From contig JASHON010000014.1 of assembly GCA_030041095.1 (NCBI GenBank), forward strand, positions 1 to 64,000: 64,000 bases of DNA, in the 5' to 3' direction. Made by a program: the position numbers and the translations under genes. The DNA comes from Terriglobia bacterium (GTDB lineage Bacteria; Acidobacteriota; Terriglobia; UBA7540). Of this stretch, positions 52,875 to 61,066 are shown piece by piece. Position 1 is the first letter of the stretch. Every line of letters begins with the position of its first letter. The notes below the pieces were generated by a model that had not been told where the DNA came from, ran no database searches, and was given only the letters and a program-made list of their open reading frames with translations.

Positions 52875-53336
52875 TTGATTCGTAAAACGCAAGAATATAA
52901 ACGCCGCGAGTTCCCTGACGCGCCTATTCTTTGCGTCGGCGCCGTCATCATCGACGATGGCGCCGTGGCCCTGGTACGCCGGAAAAACGACCCACAGAAG
53001 GGTGAATGGACCATTCCCGGCGGAAGGGTGGAACTTGGCGAGCGAGTGCTGGCTGCTGTTTGCCGTGAGGTTCTCGAAGAAACGGGCCTGCACGTCGAGC
53101 CACTCGAGCTTGCCGCCGTTTTTGAACGGATCGTCAAGAAAGCAAAGCGGGTGCAGTACCATTACGTGGTGCTGGATTATGTATGCCTGAGAACTGGTGG
53201 ACAATTGCGGGCCAACTCGGATGTTTCCGCAGCGCGTTGGGCCAAGGAAACCGACTTCTTAAAGTATCACTTGAGGGCTGAAACCAGGCGTGTGATTCGC
53301 AAAGGCTACAGAATCTTGGCCAGTTACTGCCCGTAG
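52875..53336 (+). CDS. Nudix hydrolase
   Basis: A 153-residue protein from TTG 52875. The Nudix box reads GGRVELGERVLAAVCREVLE followed by ETGL, a full match to GX5EX7REUXEEXGU, preceded by VGAVIIDDGAVALVRRKNDP and QKGEWTIPGG. It hydrolyses a nucleoside diphosphate linked to another group, and small members of this kind act on ADP-ribose, 8-oxo-dGTP or NADH; the substrate cannot be told. The start is uncertain: the frame is open from 52812, but that would overlap the start of the divergent aroDE gene, and no ribosome-binding site is clear in front of either codon. TATAAA lies just before TTG 52875. Confidence 0.85.
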   Translation: MIRKTQEYKRREFPDAPILCVGAVIIDDGAVALVRRKNDPQKGEWTIPGGRVELGERVLAAVCREVLEETGLHVEPLELAAVFERIVKKAKRVQYHYVVLDYVCLRTGGQLRANSDVSAARWAKETDFLKYHLRAETRRVIRKGYRILASYCP

Positions 53337-53356
53337 CGCCCGTTGAGTCTGGCAGT

Positions 53357-53373
53357 CCGGGCGCGCAGCCCGG
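53357..53373 (+). terminator. GC-rich hairpin after the Nudix gene
   Basis: CCGGGC-GCGCA-GCCCGG forms a 6-bp GC stem 20 bp after the stop codon. No T-run follows, so terminator function is uncertain. Confidence 0.35.
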
Positions 53374-53388
53374 GCCTGGAAGAGAGCG

Positions 53389-54234
53389 GTGCATCGAATT
53401 TTCCCAATGCGCAACCGAACGGCAATGTTTAAGCTCGCACTCACGGCCGCACTCTGCTGGCTCGGTTGTAATGTAGCCCTCCGCTCAGCCACCATTTCCA
53501 GCGCTCTGCTGGCTAAGCGGCTTCAGTCGGCTCCTTATTCCAACCAGCAGCGCGAGCTTCTTATCCGGCATTGGTTCATGGAAGCAGGTTGCGCAGGGAA
53601 GGATTTGACGCAGGAACAAGTGAGCCGAGGCCAGCCGCCCAATCTCATTTGCCGGTTAAATGGGGCGAGCAATTCTCTGATCATTGTCGGCGGCCACATG
53701 GATCACGTGAGGCGCGGAATGGGAGTGGTGGACGACTGGAGTGGCTCATCGATGCTCCCTGCGCTGTACCAAACCCTTCGCGCACGCAAGCTGAAACATA
53801 CGTTTCTCTTCATCGGCTTCACGGAAGAAGAGAAAGGGTTGGTGGGCTCGCGTTTTTACGTACGTCATATGCCTGAAAGCGAGAATCGGGAAATCAAGGC
53901 GATGGTCAATCTTGAGTGCCTCGGACTCGCCCCGCCGGAAGTTTGGAGCGACCACGCCAATCCCAAGCTGCTTTCCGGCTTGTTCCTGGTGGCTCGCAGA
54001 ATTCAAATCCCGCTTCGCGGCGTTGACCTCGAGCGAATAGGACGAGATGACGCCATGTCCTTCCGCCACGTTGATCTGCCCACCATCACGATTCATTCCT
54101 TGACGCAGAGCACGATCCACGTCATGCACACTCCGCGCGATACCTACGCTGCCGTTCACCTGGGGTGGTACGTGGAAAGCTATCGGCTGGTAGCAGCTTA
54201 TCTCGCGTATTTGGACCGCACGCTGCCAGACTGA
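53389..54234 (+). CDS. M28 family zinc aminopeptidase, secreted
   Basis: A 281-residue protein (275 if ATG 53407 is used). It has an N-terminal export segment (MFKLALTAALCWLGCNVALR). The M28 zinc ligands appear in order: His-x-Asp in IIVGGHMDHV, bridging Asp in MGVVDDWSGSSML, Glu-Glu in FIGFTEEEKGLVGS (general base and ligand), acidic residue in MVNLECLGL (Glu instead of the usual Asp) and His in VMHTPRDTYAAVH. It would remove N-terminal residues from peptides in the periplasm. Start is GTG 53389 with GGAAGAGAG upstream; both starts give an export signal. It has no operon partner. Confidence 0.85.
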   Translation: MHRIFPMRNRTAMFKLALTAALCWLGCNVALRSATISSALLAKRLQSAPYSNQQRELLIRHWFMEAGCAGKDLTQEQVSRGQPPNLICRLNGASNSLIIVGGHMDHVRRGMGVVDDWSGSSMLPALYQTLRARKLKHTFLFIGFTEEEKGLVGSRFYVRHMPESENREIKAMVNLECLGLAPPEVWSDHANPKLLSGLFLVARRIQIPLRGVDLERIGRDDAMSFRHVDLPTITIHSLTQSTIHVMHTPRDTYAAVHLGWYVESYRLVAAYLAYLDRTLPD

Positions 54235-54310
54235 TCGGCCACGCGATCCCGCGAGGCACAGTTGACCCTTGACGCCCGGGCACGGCCCAATCGACTTGTT
54301 TCTTAGCAGA

Positions 54311-54441
54311 TTGTAGAAGAACTCGGCGTCGCCGCGAATGGTGCGCCGGCATCTTGCCGGCCTCGATTGAATTGAAGGGAGTTGCCGGCTGGAAGCCGGC
54401 GCTACGTCAACTCCCGAAAAGACTTTTCCCGCAGCCGGTTA
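54311..54441 (-). repeat. full-length palindromic element, inverted copy
   Basis: Read on the reverse strand it begins TAACCGGCTGCGGGAAAAGT, continues with TTTTCGGGAGTTGACGTAGC, then GCCGGCTTCCAGCCGGCAAC and GGCCGGCAAGATGCCGGCGC, and ends GAGTTCTTCTACAA. It matches 60930-61066 along its whole length in the opposite orientation. The NYN reading frame runs into it and stops. Confidence 0.8.
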
Positions 54442-54539
54442 GAGCAGACCCAAACCATATCCACCCCGAGTAGGACGTCAACCCGTTCTATGATCTTGGA
54501 GAAGTAACCTCCATCTACAAAAACAGCACAGGATTCCAC
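54402..54539 (-). pseudogene. NYN-domain (LabA-like) gene, 5' fragment cut by a palindromic element
   Basis: From GTG 54539, with GGGGAG 5 nt upstream, the frame reads MESCAVFVDGGYFSKIIERV, then DVLLGVDMVWVCSNRL, and enters the palindromic element (REKSFRELT, stop at 54402). AVFVDGGYF is the first strand of the NYN/PIN-like nuclease domain with its catalytic Asp. Full NYN proteins are about 170-250 residues. KKQVDWA just past the element resembles the KQVDWALAVD strand found later in this domain, so the gene seems broken and partly deleted. It would have been an RNA-processing or RNA-cleaving enzyme. Confidence 0.6.
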
Positions 54540-54686
54540 AGAGGCTCCCCAGCCTGCAAGCCGAATAGGAAGGCCCGAGAGAAAATCCGTCTTAGAGTGC
54601 CGTATATAGAGTTTTACCGACCGCCAAGCTAAGATGGAGGCTCCCGGGTTGCAGGGACGATATCGAGGACACGTGGAGACAGAAAT

Positions 54687-55796
54687 ATGACGCGGCTACA
54701 AAGCATCACGTTAAGCGGCTTCAAAACTTTCCGCGGGCTCGAGGATTTTCACCCCGGATCCGTCACAATGCTGATTGGGCCGAATGGAGCGGGAAAGTCG
54801 AACTTTATTTCGTTTTTCCGACTGTTGTCTTGGGCGCTGGTCCCGCCCGGCCAACTGCAAGAGCATGTCGCCAAGCTAGGGGGAGCGAGCGCCATCTTGC
54901 ACGACGGGCCGGAGCGAACCCGCGACGTCGAAGCACATCTCGTCCTTACCACGGACAAGGGGTCTAACGACTACTCATTTCGCTTAGCGTACGCTGCAGG
55001 CGATGTACTTATTTATACCGAAGAGAAGTATCGTTTTTCTAGAGTTGGACTGTCGCCAAACCGCAACTGGAGCATCCTCGGTGTGGGCCACCGGGAGCCC
55101 GAACTGATCAGGTCTGCGGATGAAGGTGACATGACTGCAAGGACCATTTTGGATCTTCTTCGGGGAATAATAGTCCACCAATTTCACGACACCTCCGAGA
55201 GCTCGCGTATTCGCCAGAAGTGGGACCAAGACGAAGGGCGGTGGCTTAAGGAAGACGCTGGGAACTTAGCTCCGTTCTTGTACCGCCTCCAGCTCCAACA
55301 GCCAAAATATTATGCCCGGATTGTGGAGACTATACGCCTTGTTCTTCCGTTCTTCGCCGATTTCGAGCTAAGGCCGGAGTTCAACAGGGTTTTGCTTGGG
55401 TGGCGAGAGCGAGGGAGCGACCGCGTTTTTACGGCCTCTCAAGCTGCTGACGGAATGCTTCGGATCATGGCGTTGGTAGCCCTTCTGCAGCAGCCAGAGT
55501 GGGACCTCCCCAGCGTGGTCATCCTGGACGAGCCGGAATTGGGCCTGCACCCCTATGCCATCGAAATCCTTGCTGGACTGATTCGGTCTGTCTCGCAGCA
55601 TGCCCAAGTGATTGTTGCCACGCAGTCCGCCTCACTGGTCGATCGATTTACCCTTGAGGACATTGTGGTGGTAAATCGAAGGGGCCGCGAGTCAACCTTT
55701 GAACGTCACAACCAGGCCGAACTCCAGGAATGGCTTAACAACTACACCCTTTCCGAGCTGTGGGAAAAGAACGTGATCGGGGGGAGGCCCTCTTAG
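54687..55796 (+). CDS. OLD-like/RecF-type AAA ATPase (AAA15/AAA21)
   Basis: A 369-residue ABC-type ATPase. Walker A GPNGAGKSN has K37, the degenerate signature TASQAADGMLRIMALVALLQ matches the S/A-DG-x-LR of OLD and RecF-like proteins, and Walker B with D-loop reads VVILDEPELGLHPYAIEILA. The His-switch region is replaced by IVATQSASLV. There is no Toprim domain in the chain, which OLD nucleases normally carry at the C-terminus; instead the next gene, 2 bp downstream, encodes a Toprim-like DUF4276 protein. The pair is therefore a likely two-gene nuclease of defence type. Start ATG 54687 lies after GGAGACAGAAAT. Confidence 0.88.
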   Translation: MTRLQSITLSGFKTFRGLEDFHPGSVTMLIGPNGAGKSNFISFFRLLSWALVPPGQLQEHVAKLGGASAILHDGPERTRDVEAHLVLTTDKGSNDYSFRLAYAAGDVLIYTEEKYRFSRVGLSPNRNWSILGVGHREPELIRSADEGDMTARTILDLLRGIIVHQFHDTSESSRIRQKWDQDEGRWLKEDAGNLAPFLYRLQLQQPKYYARIVETIRLVLPFFADFELRPEFNRVLLGWRERGSDRVFTASQAADGMLRIMALVALLQQPEWDLPSVVILDEPELGLHPYAIEILAGLIRSVSQHAQVIVATQSASLVDRFTLEDIVVVNRRGRESTFERHNQAELQEWLNNYTLSELWEKNVIGGRPS

Positions 55797-55798
55797 CA

Positions 55799-56464
55799 GT
55801 GCGGCTGCATTTTCTCGTTGAGGGCCAAACCGAAGAAGCCTTCGTCCGAGACCTCCTCGTTCCCGCGATGGCGCCAAGGGGAATTTATTGCGACGTTCAC
55901 TGCGTCACGACGGGAAGACGGGGTGGAAAGATATATCGTGGCGGGCTGCGGACATACGTCCAACTTCGAAAGGACCTCGATCTATGGATGAAGCAAGACC
56001 ATGCCGCCGACTCGTGGTTCACTACGATGGTCGATCTGTACAAACTACCTTCGGATTTTCCCTCGATGGCAAAGTCCCGAGAGATCGTTGACCCCCTCCG
56101 AAGGGTTGAGTTCCTTGAGCAAAGCTTTCGGAACGATGTAGGTGGCCCCAGGTTCGCTCCGTATATCCAACTCCATGAATTCGAGGCGCTTCTTTTCTCC
56201 CATCCTGAGAGCTTTTCCATAGCGTTCCCCGCCATCGGATCGGAGGTGAAGGAGTTGAGAGCCATCCGGCAGGCGTGCTCATCGCCGGAGCACATCAATG
56301 ACCGGGAAGATTATGCGCCATCGAAGCGGATTCTCACAATATTGCCGGCGTACGACAAGGTGGCGTTTGGGCCGTTGATCGCAAAACACATTGGACTCGT
56401 AAGATTACGCCGCGAATGTCGCCATTTTAATTCCTGGCTGTCATCGCTGGAGGCGGCAGGTTAA
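55799..56464 (+). CDS. DUF4276 family protein, Toprim-like partner of the ATPase
   Basis: A 221-residue protein. The first strand and loop, LHFLVEGQTEEAFVRDLLVP, carries the Toprim-type glutamate (VEGxTE). The segment TTMVDLYKLPSDFPS provides acidic residues as in DUF4276, and PYIQLHEFEALLFSHPESF is the family hallmark. Toprim domains cut or join nucleic acid with Mg. The start is GTG 55799, only 2 nt after the ATPase stop; GGGGGGAGG lies 11 nt upstream within the ATPase gene. Partnership with the ATPase is supported by spacing and by repeated co-occurrence of such pairs as I recall it. No other gene continues the operon. Confidence 0.85.
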   Translation: MRLHFLVEGQTEEAFVRDLLVPAMAPRGIYCDVHCVTTGRRGGKIYRGGLRTYVQLRKDLDLWMKQDHAADSWFTTMVDLYKLPSDFPSMAKSREIVDPLRRVEFLEQSFRNDVGGPRFAPYIQLHEFEALLFSHPESFSIAFPAIGSEVKELRAIRQACSSPEHINDREDYAPSKRILTILPAYDKVAFGPLIAKHIGLVRLRRECRHFNSWLSSLEAAG

Positions 56465-56590
56465 GACAGCCCCTGCCAAGTGAAGAGTGGCTACATTGGC
56501 TTGAATCACGTTCGTGACTCGGAAGGCGTGTGGAGGGCGAGAAGGCCGTCTTTGGCAAGGAAGAACACTCTGGTTGACTGCCTTACGCGC

Positions 56591-59500
56591 TTACGCCGGA
56601 ACGGCTTGCGCCAAGCTCTCTACGGGTTCGCGGGCCTCGAAACGCACGGACACCAGCTTCGAAACTCCTGCCTCTTCCATAGTGACGCCGTACATCATAG
56701 GGCAGGTTTCCATCGTTCTCTTGTTATGGGTAATCAAAATGAACTGAGTGCTGCGGCTCATTTGCTGAATCATCTGTGCAAAGCGGATCACATTTGAATC
56801 GTCGAGCGGGGCGTCCACTTCGTCCAGAATGCAGAACGGGCTGGGCGTAAAGCGGAAAATGGCGATGAGCAGCGCCAATGCGGTGAGCGCTTTTTCGCCC
56901 CCGGAAAGAAGGAGAACGTTTTGCAGCCGCTTGCCGGGAGGCTGCACGGCCAAGTCGATTCCGCTTTCCGGATCTGCCTCGTCGCTGTAACGCATTTCGC
57001 CTGTGCCGCCGCCAAAAAGGGTGCGAAAGGAGTCGGCAAAGAATGAGTTGATGGCCGTAAATGCCTCGGCAAACTTGCTGCGCGACGCCTCGTCAATCTC
57101 GCGAATGGTCTGCGTTGTATCGTTAATGGAGGCCAAAAGATCCTGACGCTGCGTTTCCAGGAAATTGTACCGTTCTTCCGTCTCCTGCAGTTCTTCGAGA
57201 GCCATCATATTCACCGGACCCATTCGCTCCAGCTTCGCTTTCATTTCGTGAAGTTCATTCTCTGCGGCAGCCAGCGCTTCGCCTTCAAGCCCATCCTCGG
57301 GCCGCAGGCCGGCGTACAAGGGTGCCGGCTCGGAATCCAAGTCCTCGCGGCACTGCTGTGTGAGATGGTCAAGGTCGGAAGACGAGCGGGCCAGGCCAAC
57401 TTCGACCTGAGACCGCTTGTCACGCGAGATATCGAGCACGGAGCGAGCTTCGCCGGCTTGCGGCTGCAGCTCATCACGCTGGGAGCGAGCGGCAGCGCAC
57501 TCCGCCGCCTGCGCGTCGCAGTGCTCGCCGAGGGCTTGCGTCCGGCTGAGTGTGGATTCAAGTAAAACTTCGGACGCTTCCGCCGCTGCCTTCAGTTTCC
57601 GCGCTTCCTCCCACCGGCGATCGGATTCGCTCTCGAGCCGTGCGGCGTTCGCTTGAGCCTGCGCCGCTTCCTCACTGACGCGTTGCCGCTCGGCATCCGC
57701 CGCCCGCCAGCGCTCCTCGAGCGCGGTGGCCTTCACCTGCGCTTCTCTCAGCGCATGGCCCAGTTGGTCCAGTTGAGCCCTTTCCCGGCGGATGGATTCC
57801 GTTGAATCATTCATGGCGGCCTCAAGGCGTCCCTGCTCGCCTCGCGCGTCTTCAAGACCCTGTTCAGCCTGCGCGCGGCGGCGCTGCAGCTCCTCCCGCT
57901 GTTCCGCAAGCTGGGCCGCTTCACGGTTGAGAGTATGGAGACGATCTGCAGAGCGTCTGAGGCCCTCCCGCGCGCTGATCAGCTTTTCTTCCGATGCAAC
58001 GCCTTGCTTCTCGAGATCGACGTGTTGTTCCTTGAGGCGGGCGATGCGAAGAGACAGTTCTTCGAGCCTTGCTTCGGCTTCGGCAAGCCGCTGCTCCGCG
58101 CCATCACGCTTGCTCTGGAGCTCAACGGCTTTTCGCTCCCAGTCATGGAAATCTCTGCGCAAGGCCAACGGGCCCGCGCTGGCCGTCTTTCCCGCCGACA
58201 TGAGACGATGGTGGTAGTGTTCGCCCTGGCGCGTGAGGAAATGCTCTGCCGGATAGGATGCGGCCAAGCGCTCCGCCGTGCTCGCATCTTCCACAATGAA
58301 CGAGTGCGCCAGGATGGGAAAAGCCAAGTCGCCATTCAGGCCAAGGCTGTGCTCCAGCCGGACCACTTCCTGAAGCGAAGCCAGCACGCCGGGCTCGTTC
58401 CTCACTTCCAGCAGTGGAGGCGCTTCCGACCGGTGGCCGTTTCCATTCGAAGGAAGACGACGAACGAAAAACGTTGAGCGACCGCCCCCATTGCCTTCCA
58501 GCAAGGAAATCCCATTCCGGGCCGCCTGGTGTTCCTCAACCACCACTCCATCCAGCTCAGCTTTGAGAAACTCTTCCACCACGTCCTCAAATCCCGGTGA
58601 AACCTCAACAAAATCAGCCACAACGCCCAAGGCGTGAAATCCGTTACCGGAGGAAGACATGGAAAGCAGACGTCGAACACCGTCCGCCGCGTAAGAGTGG
58701 CGAGAGAGCGACTCCTCCAAGGCTTCTTTGCGGGCCGATGCCGCGGAGAGCTCGCGCCCCAAAACCTCTAGAGTTTCATGGGCAACGTTTCTCTCACCCC
58801 GTGCAGCGCCAAGCTGAGATTCCGTTTCGGAGACGGACTGCGCCAGCGCTGCCAGTTCGTTCTGCCGGCTTTGGTGCTCCTGTTGGAATCGCTCCAAATC
58901 GGCAGATAAACGCGCATTTTCCTGCCCGGCGATCTCTTGCTCTTCCTCAATTCGCTGAAGCTGGCGGTCGAGGGCCGCGCTCATTTCCTGGGCCTGCAAG
59001 ACTTCGTTGCGGAGGTTGGCAAGGCGGCTGACGGCCTGGAGGAGGCCTTGCCGGCGCGATTCGGACTCAGCTTCAAGGGACGCCAGGTGTTCGGCCGCGC
59101 TCCTGTGCAGCCCTTCAATCTCATCCGCGGACTCGCGCGCCCGTAACCACTCCTTATTCACCTGCGTGGCTCGTTGCTCCTGCTCCTGGGTTCGAAGCTG
59201 CAGCCCGGCCGCCTGCTCGCGCAGCCGCTCGCGAGAACCCTCCGATTCCCTTGCCCGCTCTTCCAAAGTCTCGGCTTGCTGGCGCGCGTTGGCGATGCGC
59301 GAGCGAAGGCGCTCCGCCTCAAGCTCGCCGGCAGCAAGCGCTTCCCGGCTTTGCTGATGCTCGGCCTCGAGCTGCGAAACACGTTGCGCAGCGCCCGTTC
59401 GCCGAGCTTCAATCTCTTCAACTCGCCGCACGGCTTCGGAGCAGGCTTGTTGGGCCGCTTCCAGCTCCCGGCGAAGCCTCCGGCATTCTTCGTCCAGCTT

Positions 59501-60334
59501 TACCCATCGGCATGCCAGCACCTGCCTCTGCCGCCCCCTGAATTCCTGCTGCAGTTCGCGGTAACGCGCGGCCTTGGACGCCTGCCGCTTCAGGGAATTC
59601 ACCTGCTTGAACACTTCCTCGAGGATGTCGTTGATGCGGGCGAGATTTTGGCGTGCCGATTCGAGCTTGGCCTCCGCAAGCCGTTTGCGTGATTTGAACC
59701 TGGAGATTCCCGCCGCCTCTTCGATGATGGCGCGCCGGTCGGAAGGCTTGGAGCTTAAGATCTGGCCGATTCGTCCCTGCTCGATGATGGCATACGAGTC
59801 CGGACCGAGACCCGTTCCCATGAAAACATCGTGGATGTCGCGGAGGCGGCACGGCTGGCCATTCAGAAAATACTCGCTCTCACCCGACCGGAACAAGCGG
59901 CGCGTTATCTTGATCTCTTCTCCGGGACCGCATAACGCCGGAGTCTCGCCAAGCAGTTCCTGATTCTCCTGGCTTTCTTGCGCCTGCACGAAGACCGGAG
60001 ATTCAGCAACGGAGTCATGCGAGCTCGCTCCGTTGTCCCGCCGGCTGGGTAGCTCCAGAACTCCGTCAGAGTCTTGGACCATTACGACGCTGACTTCAGC
60101 AAGGCTTGTGGGAGGGCGAGACCCGGCGCCGTTGAAAATGACGTCAGTCATCCGTTCGCCACGAAGCATCCGCGCGCTCTGCTCTCCCAGCACCCAGCTT
60201 ATGGCATCCGCCAGGTTGGACTTCCCGCAGCCGTTTGGGCCGATGACGGCCGCGGTGACGCCGTCCAGCCGCAGCCGCGTGCGGTCAGCAAAGGATTTGA
60301 AGCCCAACATTTCAATCTCTCTTAGCTTAAGCAA
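56591..60334 (-). CDS. smc: chromosome segregation protein SMC
   Basis: A 1247-residue SMC ATPase, slightly longer than the usual 1150-1200. N-terminal Walker A GPNGCGKSN is followed by the Q-loop/R-loop region and YAIIEQGRIGQILSSKPSDR. A coiled coil spans about residues 190-520, the hinge about 530-690 (VRRLLSMSSSGNGFHALGVV, then ADFVEVSP), a second coiled coil 700-1080. The C-terminal head has LLSGGEKALTALALLIAIFR and FCILDEVDAPLDDSNVIRF. An insertion of about 45 residues (SRRDNGASSHDSVAESPVFV and after) sits in the N-terminal head between VVMVQDSDG and EIKITRRLFRSGE. Start is TTG with GGGAGGA 7 nt upstream. No scpA or scpB is adjacent. Confidence 0.95.
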   Translation of the reverse strand: MLKLREIEMLGFKSFADRTRLRLDGVTAAVIGPNGCGKSNLADAISWVLGEQSARMLRGERMTDVIFNGAGSRPPTSLAEVSVVMVQDSDGVLELPSRRDNGASSHDSVAESPVFVQAQESQENQELLGETPALCGPGEEIKITRRLFRSGESEYFLNGQPCRLRDIHDVFMGTGLGPDSYAIIEQGRIGQILSSKPSDRRAIIEEAAGISRFKSRKRLAEAKLESARQNLARINDILEEVFKQVNSLKRQASKAARYRELQQEFRGRQRQVLACRWVKLDEECRRLRRELEAAQQACSEAVRRVEEIEARRTGAAQRVSQLEAEHQQSREALAAGELEAERLRSRIANARQQAETLEERARESEGSRERLREQAAGLQLRTQEQEQRATQVNKEWLRARESADEIEGLHRSAAEHLASLEAESESRRQGLLQAVSRLANLRNEVLQAQEMSAALDRQLQRIEEEQEIAGQENARLSADLERFQQEHQSRQNELAALAQSVSETESQLGAARGERNVAHETLEVLGRELSAASARKEALEESLSRHSYAADGVRRLLSMSSSGNGFHALGVVADFVEVSPGFEDVVEEFLKAELDGVVVEEHQAARNGISLLEGNGGGRSTFFVRRLPSNGNGHRSEAPPLLEVRNEPGVLASLQEVVRLEHSLGLNGDLAFPILAHSFIVEDASTAERLAASYPAEHFLTRQGEHYHHRLMSAGKTASAGPLALRRDFHDWERKAVELQSKRDGAEQRLAEAEARLEELSLRIARLKEQHVDLEKQGVASEEKLISAREGLRRSADRLHTLNREAAQLAEQREELQRRRAQAEQGLEDARGEQGRLEAAMNDSTESIRRERAQLDQLGHALREAQVKATALEERWRAADAERQRVSEEAAQAQANAARLESESDRRWEEARKLKAAAEASEVLLESTLSRTQALGEHCDAQAAECAAARSQRDELQPQAGEARSVLDISRDKRSQVEVGLARSSSDLDHLTQQCREDLDSEPAPLYAGLRPEDGLEGEALAAAENELHEMKAKLERMGPVNMMALEELQETEERYNFLETQRQDLLASINDTTQTIREIDEASRSKFAEAFTAINSFFADSFRTLFGGGTGEMRYSDEADPESGIDLAVQPPGKRLQNVLLLSGGEKALTALALLIAIFRFTPSPFCILDEVDAPLDDSNVIRFAQMIQQMSRSTQFILITHNKRTMETCPMMYGVTMEEAGVSKLVSVRFEAREPVESLAQAVPA

Positions 60335-60367
60335 TGCGAATTCCTCCCGTACGTTAAGCTGTCTGCT

Positions 60368-60526
60368 ATGACCGATCAGCTTTCAAATCGTCCTGAAGCT
60401 CCCCGCAAATGGTTGCTTGCCGCTCAGTCTCGAACTGCAAAAAAGGCCGTGGCCGGGGGCTTTCTGTTCAAGACAGGCAGCCACCGTCCGACCGTCGATC
60501 GCCGACAATTGTTTGCTAAGAGTTGA
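60368..60526 (+). CDS. possible small basic protein, 52 residues
   Basis: The frame MTDQLSNRPEAPRKWLLAAQ, then SRTAKKAVAGGFLFKTGSHR and PTVDRRQLFAKS is open on the strand opposite to smc, starting 34 bp from the smc start codon. It is basic, without cysteines or membrane segment. No ribosome-binding site is visible and the family is not recognised, so it may be chance. Confidence 0.3.
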   Translation: MTDQLSNRPEAPRKWLLAAQSRTAKKAVAGGFLFKTGSHRPTVDRRQLFAKS

Positions 60527-60758
60527 CCGCTGAATGCTGGGAGCTAAATCAATCATCCGTGCTGGCGCACAGCGATGTGACGAGAATCCCTTGCCGATAC
60601 GAACTCAGACTATCACGGAAGTTTCCGTGTGTACAGGAAAAACCACAAGCCGTATGGTTTTCTTGCTGAATCAGCCCAACATCTTGGGGCAGAACATGAT
60701 AGGACTATTGAGCTCCACAGCACATCAAGAGTGAGTGTTTCGCGGACCAGTTGAAGAA

Positions 60759-60788
60759 TTGCCTGATTCGAACGGCCTCCCGTATAAT
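60759..60788 (+). promoter_or_regulatory. orphan sigma-70 promoter
   Basis: TTGCCT (60759-60764), 18-bp spacer, TATAAT (60783-60788). No open reading frame begins within 500 bp; the next transcribed sequence would be the strong palindrome at 60808-60886. Confidence 0.45.
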
Positions 60789-60807
60789 CGTAACTGGACC
60801 GCCAATT

Positions 60808-60886
60808 GCCCTGTCCTGAAAATGCGCCGTTCCGAATCTCCAGTGCACCCTGGTGCCGAAATGCCGTCGCATTTTCAAGACAGGGC
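60808..60886. repeat. 79-bp palindromic element with 19-bp arms
   Basis: GCCCTGTCCTGAAAATGCG (60808-60826) is the inverse complement of CGCATTTTCAAGACAGGGC (60868-60886) with one mismatch. The 41-bp centre contains a second partial stem (CAGTGCACCCTGG). As RNA it would form a long stable hairpin. It differs in sequence from the GTAGCGCCGGC family. Confidence 0.75.
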
Positions 60887-60929
60887 ATGACTTTAGTCGT
60901 GCCGCAAAGATGCTGAAGGAGAGAGGGCC

Positions 60930-61066
60930 TTACAGGCTGCGGAAAAACTCTTTCGGGAGTTGCCGTAGCGCCGGCTTCCAGCCGGCAACTCGCTTCAATT
61001 CAACGGAGGCCGGCAAGATGCCGGCGCTACGTTCGCGGCGGCGTCGAGTTCTTCCGCAGCCTGTAA
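60930..61066 (+). repeat. 137-bp palindromic element with terminal inverted repeats (reference copy)
   Basis: The left end TTACAGGCTGCGGAAAAACT and the right end AGTTCTTCCGCAGCCTGTAA are inverse complements over 21 bp with one mismatch. Inside are TTTCGGGAGTTGCCGTAGCG, CCGGCTTCCAGCCGGCAAC, and AGGCCGGCAAGATGCCGGCG followed by CTACGTTCGCGGCGGCGTCG. A complete inverted copy is at 54311-54441 and a right half at 2850-2922. It encodes no protein, so it resembles a MITE or REPIN mobilised in trans. Confidence 0.85.

Larger units (their letters stand above)
54235..54686. other. 452-bp region with a broken NYN gene and a palindromic element
   Basis: No intact gene lies here. It contains, read leftward, the start of a NYN-domain gene (54539-54442), the 131-bp palindromic element (54441-54311) and, beyond it, AAGAAACAAGTCGATTGGGC (KKQVDWA), which may be a later piece of the same gene. 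The right end is the leader of the OLD-like ATPase gene. Confidence 0.6.

Noticed and set aside
54122-54352. Leftward frame overlapping the M28 peptidase end
   Set aside because: Only the short KKQVDWA piece is of interest, as a possible NYN remnant; the rest is a shadow of the peptidase and of the palindromic element.
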